9,943 nucleotides of DNA, taken from positions 1 through 9,943 of the forward strand of contig JALWJP010000173.1 of the NCBI GenBank assembly GCA_026997215.1, given 5' to 3'. This DNA comes from Nanobdellati archaeon. GTDB taxonomy: Archaea > EX4484-52 > JAADEF01. The notes under the pieces were generated by a model. It was not told where the DNA came from and did not search any database. It saw only the letters and a list, made by a program, of their open reading frames with translations. This document shows, piece by piece, positions 1 through 5,537 of this stretch (its first letter is position 1; each line of letters starts with the position of its first letter). Made by a program: the position numbers and the translations under genes.

Positions 1-102
1 GAATTAACATTTATTACGAAAGAAAAAGAAAAAGAGATATTGGCTATGCATCTTCCCAAGGATCTAATCGATCTTAAAAACAAAATTGAAAAAAATCTTT
101 AA
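1..102 (+). CDS. C-terminal tail of an unidentified protein (5' end outside window)
   Basis: Reading from base 1 gives 33 open codons ending in TAA at 100-102. The fragment is rich in Lys and Glu (a KEKEKE stretch, then LPKDLIDLKNKIEKNL at the C-terminus), which looks like a charged, probably helical protein end. The TATA-like box of the next gene overlaps its last codons, so the packing is tight. Too little is visible to name a family. The frame is inferred from the uninterrupted reading and the stop placed just before a new promoter; codon use (AAA, GAA, ATA) is like that of neighbouring genes. Confidence 0.55.
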   Translation, partial: ELTFITKEKEKEILAMHLPKDLIDLKNKIEKNL

Positions 103-105
103 AAT
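97..105 (+). promoter_or_regulatory. Probable archaeal TATA box for the lipoprotein-tgtA pair
   Basis: CTTTAAAAT is centred at 101, 26 bp before the ATG at 127. That spacing is what is expected when transcription starts at or next to the start codon (leaderless mRNA), and no Shine-Dalgarno sequence precedes the ATG. The box overlaps the stop codon of the upstream gene. AT-rich DNA produces such matches easily, but the same spacing recurs before the other first-in-cluster genes. Confidence 0.4.
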
Positions 106-126
106 CTTCTTTACCTTAAAATAAAT

Positions 127-459
127 ATGAATCGCTTGATTTTAACAGCAGTGTTGATCTTAATCTTAGCATTAGCAGGATGCATATCTGCAAAAAATGT
201 AGAGCATCAAGATATAATAAACGATTGTATAAACCTATGTATGGAAGCAAAAACCAGTCATAAGGATTTAAGTAAAGGGCCGTGCTTATCAGATAATAAC
301 CCTTCATGGATGCATAAGAATTGGGTGTGCGATATTGCCCACAAACCCCGTAAAGAAATAGATAATTTACCAGAGAATCAATGTAAAGAATTTAGAGAAG
401 GAAAAGCAAATCATTTTGTGGAAGTAAATGAGAATTGCGAAGTTATAAGGGTTTGGTAA
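127..459 (+). CDS. Small six-cysteine lipoprotein, conserved hypothetical
   Basis: A 110-residue exported protein. A hydrophobic signal (residues 4-18) ends in the lipobox L16-A17-G18-C19, so C19 is the predicted lipid-modified residue and the protein would sit on the outer face of the cytoplasmic membrane. The mature part has six cysteines (C34, C38, C53, C68, C86, C104), enough for three disulfides. Motifs such as GPCLSD (51-56), WVCD (66-69), PENQC (82-86), FREGKA (89-94) and HFVEV (96-100) look like those of a family of short archaeal hypothetical proteins recalled from memory; no function is known to me. The TAA stop is one base before the GTG of tgtA, so the two are almost certainly co-transcribed and perhaps translationally coupled. 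A surface lipoprotein is an odd partner for a cytosolic tRNA enzyme. Confidence 0.85.
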   Translation: MNRLILTAVLILILALAGCISAKNVEHQDIINDCINLCMEAKTSHKDLSKGPCLSDNNPSWMHKNWVCDIAHKPRKEIDNLPENQCKEFREGKANHFVEVNENCEVIRVW

Positions 460-460
460 T

Positions 461-2161
461 GTGTTTGAAATAAAGTTTAGAGATGGTCTTGGAAGAGTAG
501 GCATTTGGGAGATTAATGGCAAAAAAGTTGAAACCCCCAATCTTGCAGTAGTAATAAACCCAAATAAAATGCCAGTAAGCATAGAGTGGATGAAAAAGAA
601 TTTAAACTTGCAAATCATCATTACCAATTCTTATATCCTTAGAAATAGCAAATACAAAGAAGACATAATAAAAAAAGGATTACATAAATTTTATAATTTT
701 GAAGGAGTGATCTATACAGATTCAGGCACATTTCAAATGTACTCTCAAGGAAAAGCAAAAATCAGTAATGAAGAAACTATCTCTTTTCAACAACAAATAG
801 GAAGTGATATTATAACGCCTCTTGATCTTTTTACATTACCTCAAGATAATTACGCATCAGCATCTAAAAAATTAAATAAAACTTTAGAAAGAATAAAACA
901 TCTCGAATCTTTAAACCTTCCCTATTCTTTTCCAATACAAGGAGGCTTATTCTTACCGTTGAGAAGAAAGGCAACAAAATACGCAAATAAATCTAATGCA
1001 AGCGTTTTTGCGATAGGCGGGATAGTGCCTCTCATGGAAAATTACGATTTTAAAAACTTAGTAAGAATAGTAAGTGAAGTTAAACAACATGCTTTACCTT
1101 CAAAACCCATCCATGCGTTTGGTGCCGGCCACCCTATTATATTTCCCTTGCTTGTATTATTAGGAATAGATCTATTTGATTCTGCAAGTTATGCTTTATA
1201 TGCTTACGAGAAAAGAATGATTTGTGAAAATAAAACATACTCTTTGAAAGATCTTAATTATTTTCCATGTTCATGCCTACAATGTAAAGCTAAGACACCA
1301 AAGGAAATAAGCATAGAGGAGTTAGCAAAACATAATTTGCTCGTGTTATTTAAGGAGATTGAGGCTTTAAAAGCAGCAATACAAGAAGGTATGCTATATG
1401 ATTATGTTGAATATCGTATAGGTTCCAGACCAGAATTGGTCAAAGCCTATCGCTATCTGCTTTCTCGAAGAAAAAAAATGTTATTAAATTATGAACCATC
1501 AACTAGAAGAAGAGGTTTTATTACAAGAGAAGAGGGGTTCAAAAGACCGATGTTATGTATAGCAAAAAATAGAGTAAAGTTTGCCAAAACAAGAATTAAA
1601 AGAAATTTATGGGGCATAAGAGTGCCTTTATCTTTACTTTTAACATATCCCTTTTCTCAAATATCTACTTACAAAGATGAGAAAGAGCATTATCAAGAAA
1701 CCATAGCCTTTATGAACAAAAATCCAGAGCAATATGTTAAAGATGTGCTTTCATATCAATTTCGCAACCATATGTTTCAAGACTTAAATTATGAAAAGGT
1801 AAAATACAATTTTTCTAAAACCACCTCTCGCCTGAGGGAAGTGATTTATGATGATAAAGTAATGCTCACTTTAAGAAGTCATGATAACACGTTTGTACCT
1901 ACGCCCATGTTTATAAAGTTTCTAAAAGATCAAAATGCTGATTACCCTTTAAAAGTTTATATATCACATGAAGCTGCTCCTTTTGTAAAAAAAGGAAAAA
2001 ATGTCTTTGCTAAGTTCGTGGAGAAATGCGATAGCAACATAATGCCTAAAGATATTGTAGCAATTTACGTTCAAAAAGAATTTTTAGGTTTTGGAGAAGC
2101 TTTGCTTACTTGCAACGAAATGAAAGAATTTAAAAGAGGTGTGGCTGTTAAAACAAAGTGA
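461..2161 (+). CDS. tgtA: Archaeosine tRNA-guanine transglycosylase (preQ0 base exchange at tRNA G15)
   Basis: The 566-residue enzyme exchanges guanine 15 in the D-loop of archaeal tRNAs for preQ0, the first tRNA-bound step to archaeosine. The start is GTG at 461; the resulting N-terminus (FEIKFRDGLGRVG) matches the usual family beginning, and AAGGG at 447-451 may serve as ribosome binding site. The catalytic barrel shows the base-pocket motif TDSGTFQ (86-92, D87) and DLFDSASY (237-244), whose D240 corresponds to the nucleophile. C270, C272, C275 and H291 form the zinc site. QGG (160-162) and GAGHP (221-225) are also typical. The region from about 380 to 490 fits the archaeal C1/C2 domains, and about 495-566 is the PUA domain that binds the acceptor stem. 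Length and domain order are normal for full-length TgtA. The partner that converts preQ0 to archaeosine (ArcS, QueF-like or Gat-QueC) is not in the window. Confidence 0.97.
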   Translation: MFEIKFRDGLGRVGIWEINGKKVETPNLAVVINPNKMPVSIEWMKKNLNLQIIITNSYILRNSKYKEDIIKKGLHKFYNFEGVIYTDSGTFQMYSQGKAKISNEETISFQQQIGSDIITPLDLFTLPQDNYASASKKLNKTLERIKHLESLNLPYSFPIQGGLFLPLRRKATKYANKSNASVFAIGGIVPLMENYDFKNLVRIVSEVKQHALPSKPIHAFGAGHPIIFPLLVLLGIDLFDSASYALYAYEKRMICENKTYSLKDLNYFPCSCLQCKAKTPKEISIEELAKHNLLVLFKEIEALKAAIQEGMLYDYVEYRIGSRPELVKAYRYLLSRRKKMLLNYEPSTRRRGFITREEGFKRPMLCIAKNRVKFAKTRIKRNLWGIRVPLSLLLTYPFSQISTYKDEKEHYQETIAFMNKNPEQYVKDVLSYQFRNHMFQDLNYEKVKYNFSKTTSRLREVIYDDKVMLTLRSHDNTFVPTPMFIKFLKDQNADYPLKVYISHEAAPFVKKGKNVFAKFVEKCDSNIMPKDIVAIYVQKEFLGFGEALLTCNEMKEFKRGVAVKTK

Positions 2162-2162
2162 T

Positions 2163-2174
2163 TTATTTAAATTA
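2163..2174 (+). promoter_or_regulatory. Probable TATA box for the half-permease/NifX-like cluster
   Basis: TTATTTAAATTA lies in the 32-bp gap after tgtA and is centred 25-26 bp before the ATG at 2194. There is no Shine-Dalgarno sequence before that ATG, again as expected for a leaderless transcript. It suggests that the following three genes have their own promoter rather than depending only on read-through from tgtA. Confidence 0.45.
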
Positions 2175-2193
2175 AAAAATACATATTGTAATT

Positions 2194-2610
2194 ATGGATA
2201 TAAAAAAGAGATTAAAACCTGCTATCAATACTATAAAAACAGTTCCCTTAATTGTATCAACTCTCTCTTTCTTCATACTTCTTAAAAATGTTCTTTTGGA
2301 AAGCGGTGTTTTAAATTCATTTCTATTATTACCTGCGTGGTTTTCAACATTCTTGTTTACCTTAGCAGGTAGTATTTTTGCAGGTAATCCAGTTAATAGC
2401 TATGTCTTAAGTGGTTATTTCTATTCGCAAGGCATCCCTTTAATAGCACTTACTTCTTTTATCATAGCATGGATCACAGTAGGATTAGCTCAAATGCCAG
2501 TAGAGCAAGAATATTTTGGATGGAAATTTGTTATTGTAAGAAATTTAATTTCCTTTGTATTAAGCATTTTAGCTGCATCACTCATAGTTATTCTTTACCT
2601 CATTTTATAA
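2194..2610 (+). CDS. Small membrane protein, COG0701-like half-permease (first of pair)
   Basis: A 138-residue membrane protein with about four hydrophobic segments (roughly 16-36, 41-62, 82-100, 112-137) and a short basic N-terminus. The stretch from A58-G59 (GSIFAG, then SGYFYSQGIPLIALTSF, AWITVGLAQMP, FGWKF) has the pattern I associate with half-length permeases of the COG0701/DUF318 type, in which a G-rich turn is followed by a Q/E-G hairpin and a conserved Trp/Pro region. It aligns almost without gaps with the next gene product (about ten identities in 36 positions from the AG at 58 versus 80), so the two are paralogous halves. The Cys motif of larger ArsP-type permeases is absent; there is no cysteine at all. 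Substrate unknown. The family call is from remembered patterns, the homology to the neighbour is seen directly. Confidence 0.6.
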   Translation: MDIKKRLKPAINTIKTVPLIVSTLSFFILLKNVLLESGVLNSFLLLPAWFSTFLFTLAGSIFAGNPVNSYVLSGYFYSQGIPLIALTSFIIAWITVGLAQMPVEQEYFGWKFVIVRNLISFVLSILAASLIVILYLIL

Positions 2611-2616
2611 GGGTGA
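2611..2616 (+). promoter_or_regulatory. Shine-Dalgarno site of the second half-permease gene
   Basis: GGGTGA begins directly after the TAA of the preceding gene and stands four bases before the ATG at 2621, fixing that start. It contrasts with the first gene of the cluster, which has none. Confidence 0.7.
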
Positions 2617-2620
2617 ACAT

Positions 2621-3109
2621 ATGAAAAATAAAAGATATTGGTGGTATGGCGCAACATCATTATTCTATATGATAATTGCGTTGTATAACCCTTCTCTTGT
2701 CATTAAATCGTTGCAAGAGTTATTAAAAATATTGTATTCTTTAATAGCACCTTTTATTTTAGTCATAATCTTACTTCTATTGTTGGAAAATAAAAAAGCC
2801 AAAGACTTAATAAAAAAAGCAGCAAACTCTAAGCATTCTTTGTTTTTCTTTATATTAGCAGGAATAATTTCAATGGGTTCTGTTTATTTAATCTATCCCT
2901 TATTAAGCAAATTTAAAAAAGAAGGGGTGTCTTATGCTCATATAGCTGCTTTCTTATATGCACGTGCGGTAAAAGTACCTCTTATACCTATTCTAGCTTA
3001 TTATTTTTCCCTAAAATACGCTATCATATTTAATCTCGTACTAATAATGTTTTCCTTTGTAATATATTTCATCATAAAATTTATAGAAAAGCAGAGGTGG
3101 TTAGAATGA
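2621..3109 (+). CDS. Small membrane protein, COG0701-like half-permease (second of pair)
   Basis: A 162-residue membrane protein with a positively charged N-terminus (MKNKRYWW) and hydrophobic segments at about 12-22, 40-56, 73-93, 106-126 and 131-153. The core (LAGIISMG 79-86, then IYPLLSKFKKEGVSYAHIAAF, ARAVKVPLIP, YYFSLKY) lines up with the preceding protein from its AGSIFAG segment onward, which indicates gene duplication or two halves of one transporter. Only a ten-base gap separates it from the first half, and it overlaps the third gene, so all three are probably made together. The likely functional unit is a heterodimer of the two halves; that is inference. It has no cysteines. The charged C-terminus (KFIEKQRWLE) follows the last membrane segment. 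Confidence 0.6.
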   Translation: MKNKRYWWYGATSLFYMIIALYNPSLVIKSLQELLKILYSLIAPFILVIILLLLLENKKAKDLIKKAANSKHSLFFFILAGIISMGSVYLIYPLLSKFKKEGVSYAHIAAFLYARAVKVPLIPILAYYFSLKYAIIFNLVLIMFSFVIYFIIKFIEKQRWLE

Positions 3110-3399
3110 GAATATGCATAGCAACGAATGATGGAAAAACAATTGCCTCAAGAGCAGCTATGGCCCAGTACTTTTACATCTATGAAAACAACAAACTTGT
3201 AGAGAAAGTTAAAAATCCTTATGCAGAGTTAGGAAGAGGTAGGGGAAGAGCAGTAGCTAACCTTCTTCTTGAAAAAAACATTAATGTGTTTGTTGCGGAA
3301 CATATAGGAGAAAATCTAAAAGAATCTCTAACTTTAAGAGGCGTAAAAATAGTAGAGAAAGCAGGAGAGGTAGAAGAGATTCTTAATCAATACAAGTAA
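3106..3399 (+). CDS. NifX/NifB-type dinitrogenase iron-molybdenum cofactor family protein
   Basis: A 97-residue soluble protein with the pattern of the Nitro_FeMo-Co domain (PF02579): an N-terminal strand RICIATNDGKTIASR, AAMAQYFYIYE (a G/A-x-A-x-x-F segment), NPYAELGRGRG, AVANLLLEKNINVFVAEHIGENL, and a C-terminal RGVKIVEKAGEVEEIL. These small RNase H-like-fold proteins bind metal clusters in nitrogenase maturation, but many archaeal members (MTH1175 type) occur without nitrogenase and have no settled role. I chose ATG 3106 rather than GTG 3097: AGGTGG at 3094-3099 sits six bases before it, and it forms an ATGA overlap with the stop of the half-permease gene. The tight coupling to two membrane proteins suggests a cytosolic accessory or sensor for transport, perhaps of a metal or metalloid; this is inference. 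No nitrogenase gene is present here. Confidence 0.8.
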   Translation: MRICIATNDGKTIASRAAMAQYFYIYENNKLVEKVKNPYAELGRGRGRAVANLLLEKNINVFVAEHIGENLKESLTLRGVKIVEKAGEVEEILNQYK

Positions 3400-3418
3400 A
3401 ATTTAATAAGGATTCGAA

Positions 3419-3457
3419 GTGCCGAAAATTATCGGCACAACTGCAAATTATCAGTTG
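3419..3457. repeat. Two tandem hairpins with the same loop but different stems
   Basis: Hairpin 1 pairs GTGCCG (3419-3424) with CGGCAC (3433-3438) around the loop AAAATTAT. Hairpin 2 pairs CAACTG (3438-3443) with CAGTTG (3452-3457) around CAAATTAT. Both stems are perfect 6-bp helices of unrelated sequence, both loops are 8 nt and agree at seven positions, and the hairpins abut with a single shared base. They lie between the 3' ends of the NifX-like gene (+) and tRNA-Ser (-). They may be terminator-associated structures, part of a small RNA, or protein-binding sites. Confidence 0.6.
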
Positions 3458-3472
3458 ACACTAGAATGAATG

Positions 3473-3503
3473 TAGGTGTTCTTCGCTATCGCTTGAACAC
3501 CTA
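3473..3503. repeat. Third hairpin, 9-bp perfect stem, possible terminator
   Basis: TAGGTGTTC (3473-3481) is the exact reverse complement of GAACACCTA (3495-3503), with a 13-nt loop (3482-3494). It follows the two tandem hairpins by 15 bases and precedes the T-rich 3' flank of the tRNA on the other strand. No T-tract follows on the + strand, so it is not a classical intrinsic terminator for the NifX-like transcript, but it is placed where two convergent transcripts end. Confidence 0.55.
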
Positions 3504-3510
3504 ACGCACA

Positions 3511-3519
3511 ATAAAATAA
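3511..3519 (-). terminator. Short T-rich tract after tRNA-Ser
   Basis: Read on the - strand, the sequence just past the discriminator base is TTATTTTAT. Archaeal RNA polymerase commonly stops at such T-rich runs without a hairpin, so this is the probable end of the tRNA transcript. Confidence 0.4.
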
Positions 3520-3604
3520 CGCCGGGGGAGGGATTCGAACCCTCGCACCCATAAAGGGAACGGGATCTCAAGTCCCGCGCCATACCTGGCTAGGCGACCC
3601 CGGC
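3520..3604 (-). tRNA. tRNA-Ser (anticodon UGA)
   Basis: An 85-nt class II tRNA folds cleanly on the - strand. The acceptor stem GCCGGGG pairs with CCCCGGC, the D-stem GCC with GGC, the anticodon stem CGGGA with TCCCG around the loop CTTGAGA, and the T-stem GAGGG with CCCTC around TTCGAAT. A 16-nt variable region (TTCCCTTTATGGGTGC) contains a CCC/GGG arm. The loop gives anticodon TGA, reading UCA serine codons. The discriminator is G73 (base 3520), as for archaeal serine rather than leucine tRNAs. CCA is not encoded and must be added by the CCA enzyme. A14, G15 and C48 are present, so G15 is a possible substrate for the TgtA encoded at 461-2161. No intron is visible. Confidence 0.96.
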
Positions 3605-3675
3605 ATAAAGCATAAAAAATCATTTTAAAGCAATTATTTAAAAAATATATATACTTTTTAAAGCTTAATAATATT
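3605..3675. promoter_or_regulatory. Divergent promoter region between tRNA-Ser and the surface-protein operon
   Basis: This 71-bp gap is almost entirely A and T. For the + strand, ATATATAT at 3645-3652 lies about 26 bp before the ATG at 3676, which has no Shine-Dalgarno, fitting a leaderless mRNA. For the - strand, TTTAAATA-like sequence around 3635-3642 would place transcription start several bases before the tRNA 5' end; a second box, CTTTAAAAT (3622-3630 on the - strand), is identical to the one at 97-105. The two promoters are probably back to back or overlapping. Confidence 0.5.
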
Positions 3676-4182
3676 ATGGAAACAAGCAAGATTATAATTG
3701 TGTCTATAATTGCTTACATATTAGGAATAGCAACTGCTTATATAGCATATGGCGTTTCCTCTAATGTAGATGTAACCAAGCCTTATCATTATCTCTCTCA
3801 AATAGCAGAAAAAACGGATTCTCTTAAAAGCGTAGATGTAAACCAAAACGGCATAATAGATCACACAGATGCAGACCTGCAAGAAATACTATCTAATGGC
3901 GCAACTGCAGACATAGATCTAACCTTGAATGCTCAATTAACTGTAAATGATTTAGAAGTGAAAAATCTCGCTCAGATTCCTTCTCTTACAGGAAGTTCTT
4001 TATCCTATAGCTCTGGAACCATAACTCTTCTACATACAGAAACGCTAAATATAGATAATACTGTTACATCAGAAACAACTCAAACAAACAAATTATGTTT
4101 ATTGGATGAAACAGCTAATGGTTATGTATGCATAGATAAATGGGAAGACTTGCTTGACATATTATTTGCATCTACGCCTTAG
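3676..4182 (+). CDS. N-terminally anchored surface protein with an EF-hand/dockerin-like calcium loop
   Basis: A 168-residue protein that I do not recognise. Residues 5-26 form one membrane segment or uncleaved signal anchor (METSKIIIVSIIAYILGIA start); no lipobox or clear cleavage site is seen. Residues 54-65 (DVNQNGIIDHTD) put Asp/Asn at positions 1, 3, 5, 9 and 12 with Ile at 8, the calcium-loop pattern of EF-hands and dockerin repeats, and only one copy is present. The rest (about 75-140) is Thr/Ser/Asn-rich with alternating hydrophobics (LTLNAQLTVNDLEVKNL), suggesting beta-structure. C141 and C152 in the tail LCLLDETANGYVCIDKWEDLL could pair. It is first in an operon with two further exported proteins. 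Role unknown; an adhesin, scaffold or calcium-dependent partner of its neighbours is inference. Confidence 0.85.
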   Translation: METSKIIIVSIIAYILGIATAYIAYGVSSNVDVTKPYHYLSQIAEKTDSLKSVDVNQNGIIDHTDADLQEILSNGATADIDLTLNAQLTVNDLEVKNLAQIPSLTGSSLSYSSGTITLLHTETLNIDNTVTSETTQTNKLCLLDETANGYVCIDKWEDLLDILFASTP

Positions 4183-4186
4183 GTGA
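4181..4186 (+). promoter_or_regulatory. Shine-Dalgarno site of the large ectodomain gene
   Basis: AGGTGA overlaps the TAG stop of the preceding gene (4180-4182) and stands four bases before the ATG at 4191, fixing that start and indicating co-transcription. Confidence 0.7.
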
Positions 4187-4190
4187 TACA

Positions 4191-5537
4191 ATGAAAAGCA
4201 AATATATAAGTATTGTGCTTTTAGCACTAGTGTTATTAACAGGAATGGTAAAAGGAGAGGAAACGACGGATGCAAGAATCATAGAAAGTTATGTTTTAAA
4301 TGAGATTGATGTTAAAATAAAACTTTATTCTCCTTCTAATATAGGCGTATTTGTAGAAAATAAAAATTACGACGTTGTGTTTGATGGAGATATTGTGTTA
4401 GAAGTAGTAGCTAACCTCTCAGATAGTTTTCAATACCCTTCATCAAAATACGTTAGTGTGTTTAATCCTTTCCCTATAATATATAAAGAGGTTAAGCATG
4501 TAGTAGTAGGTCCTTATGGTGTAAAAAAAGTAAGTTTTGAGATACCTTCTGAAAACCTCAATCTCATCACTCCAAAATTAACATATAATGTTTATGCTAT
4601 CAACAATAATAAGCAATTGATAGGATTTGTAAATGCTCATACAACTCCTGCTTATGTAATATTACGCCTTAATTCTTCATCTTCTAATGCAGAAAGTTGT
4701 TATATTGATAGAATATACAGCAACATAGGAGGTAGTTACGGAAGTGCAGGTCCTTTGGTTCTCGGAGAAGAAGTGGAAGGATATCTTCGCTTTGTTTGTT
4801 CTAATGAGAATCCTGAAGAATATGTTTTAGAAGGATATGTATGCGATTATTGGGATACGTGGTTCTTTAAGAACAAATCTAAATGCAAGTTAATATATAA
4901 TAAGGAAATATCTCTTTCTAAAGATTCGGAGGGAGAAATAATAACTTTAAAGAAAAAAGATCTTCCTTACGACGCTAATGCATTGCTCTTCTTGTTAAAG
5001 AAAGAAAACAAAATAGCAGATATGTTCACAAGCAGATTAATAATGCCTCATGAAAATGCTCATCTAATTGAATGGACTTGGTCTGAAGATGAAAATCCAT
5101 ACATAACGATCTATGCAACATACACAGGTCCTTACTTCCCTGTGAATAAAGAAGGTACAAAAGAGTTTAACGTATGTGCTTATTACCTTAATGAAAGTAA
5201 ATACTGCATCACAGATAGCATATCTGCTTATACAGATAGAGTGGTATTAAAAGAATATAAAGTACCTAAAGAAAATTTAGTAAAGGTATGCATAGAAGAT
5301 GCTTGTAAAAATATAGCCTCTCCCTTATATAGTACAGAAGCAGAAAAGGAATATGAATCCCTGTTCATGAAAAAATTAGAAAGCATAACCTCTAACAATA
5401 CTAAAAAAAGAATAGATCTTTATTCTCCGAAAACTATAATTTTCTTCCTAACTATAGTTTTTGTTGTAATGGCTTTGGTATATATGTTTATCAAATATAA
5501 AACACGAGGTGAAAGAAATGAGAAGCTTAAAGAATAA
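4191..5537 (+). CDS. Large exported protein with C-terminal membrane anchor and eight cysteines, function unknown
   Basis: A 448-residue type I membrane protein. A signal peptide covers about residues 1-22 (hydrophobic 7-17, GMVKGEE after it). The long outside region (23-412) ends at a single membrane segment (415-435) followed by a basic cytoplasmic tail (KYKTRGERNEKLKE). The ectodomain has eight cysteines (170, 203, 218, 232, 329, 339, 367, 372), an even number suited to disulfides, and several N-glycosylation sequons (for example NLS 75, NSS 161, NKS 228, NES 334, NNT 402). Alternating hydrophobic patterns and aromatic runs suggest several beta-sandwich domains; the second half has two short Cys pairs in similar settings (VCAYYLNESKYC and VCIEDAC). 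I recognise no enzyme motif. The organisation (signal, beta domains, C-terminal anchor) resembles archaeal envelope proteins with CARDB- or Ig-like domains. It overlaps the next gene by 20 bases. Confidence 0.85.
   Translation: MKSKYISIVLLALVLLTGMVKGEETTDARIIESYVLNEIDVKIKLYSPSNIGVFVENKNYDVVFDGDIVLEVVANLSDSFQYPSSKYVSVFNPFPIIYKEVKHVVVGPYGVKKVSFEIPSENLNLITPKLTYNVYAINNNKQLIGFVNAHTTPAYVILRLNSSSSNAESCYIDRIYSNIGGSYGSAGPLVLGEEVEGYLRFVCSNENPEEYVLEGYVCDYWDTWFFKNKSKCKLIYNKEISLSKDSEGEIITLKKKDLPYDANALLFLLKKENKIADMFTSRLIMPHENAHLIEWTWSEDENPYITIYATYTGPYFPVNKEGTKEFNVCAYYLNESKYCITDSISAYTDRVVLKEYKVPKENLVKVCIEDACKNIASPLYSTEAEKEYESLFMKKLESITSNNTKKRIDLYSPKTIIFFLTIVFVVMALVYMFIKYKTRGERNEKLKE
5506..5512 (+). promoter_or_regulatory. 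Shine-Dalgarno site that selects ATG 5518
   Basis: GAGGTGA lies inside the end of the preceding gene and five bases before ATG 5518. It argues against the in-frame GTG at 5509, which lies within the site itself. Confidence 0.7.

Noticed and set aside
116..627. Open frames on the - strand opposite the lipoprotein and the start of tgtA
   Set aside because: They oppose well-supported genes, have no ribosome site or promoter in the right place, and show low-complexity hydrophobic shadow sequence.
3106..3399. The NifX-like gene as evidence for nitrogen fixation
   Set aside because: The family is common in archaea without nitrogenase, and no nif structural or maturation gene is in the window.
3419..3503. 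CRISPR array or transposon end
   Set aside because: Stems differ between the repeats, the copies are contiguous without spacers, and there is no transposase or cas gene nearby.
3400..3519. A box C/D or H/ACA guide RNA in the hairpin-rich spacer
   Set aside because: ACA triplets and one CTGA occur, but no C box with matching D box, and no hairpin with a K-turn and an ACA at the required distance.
3520..3604. Reading the class II tRNA as tRNA-Leu
   Set aside because: The perfect 5-bp anticodon stem fixes the loop as CTTGAGA with anticodon TGA (serine), and the discriminator is G, whereas archaeal tRNA-Leu has A73.
3501..3689. A 62-codon open frame on the - strand
   Set aside because: It runs straight through the tRNA-Ser gene and its promoter region; its residues are translated tRNA sequence.
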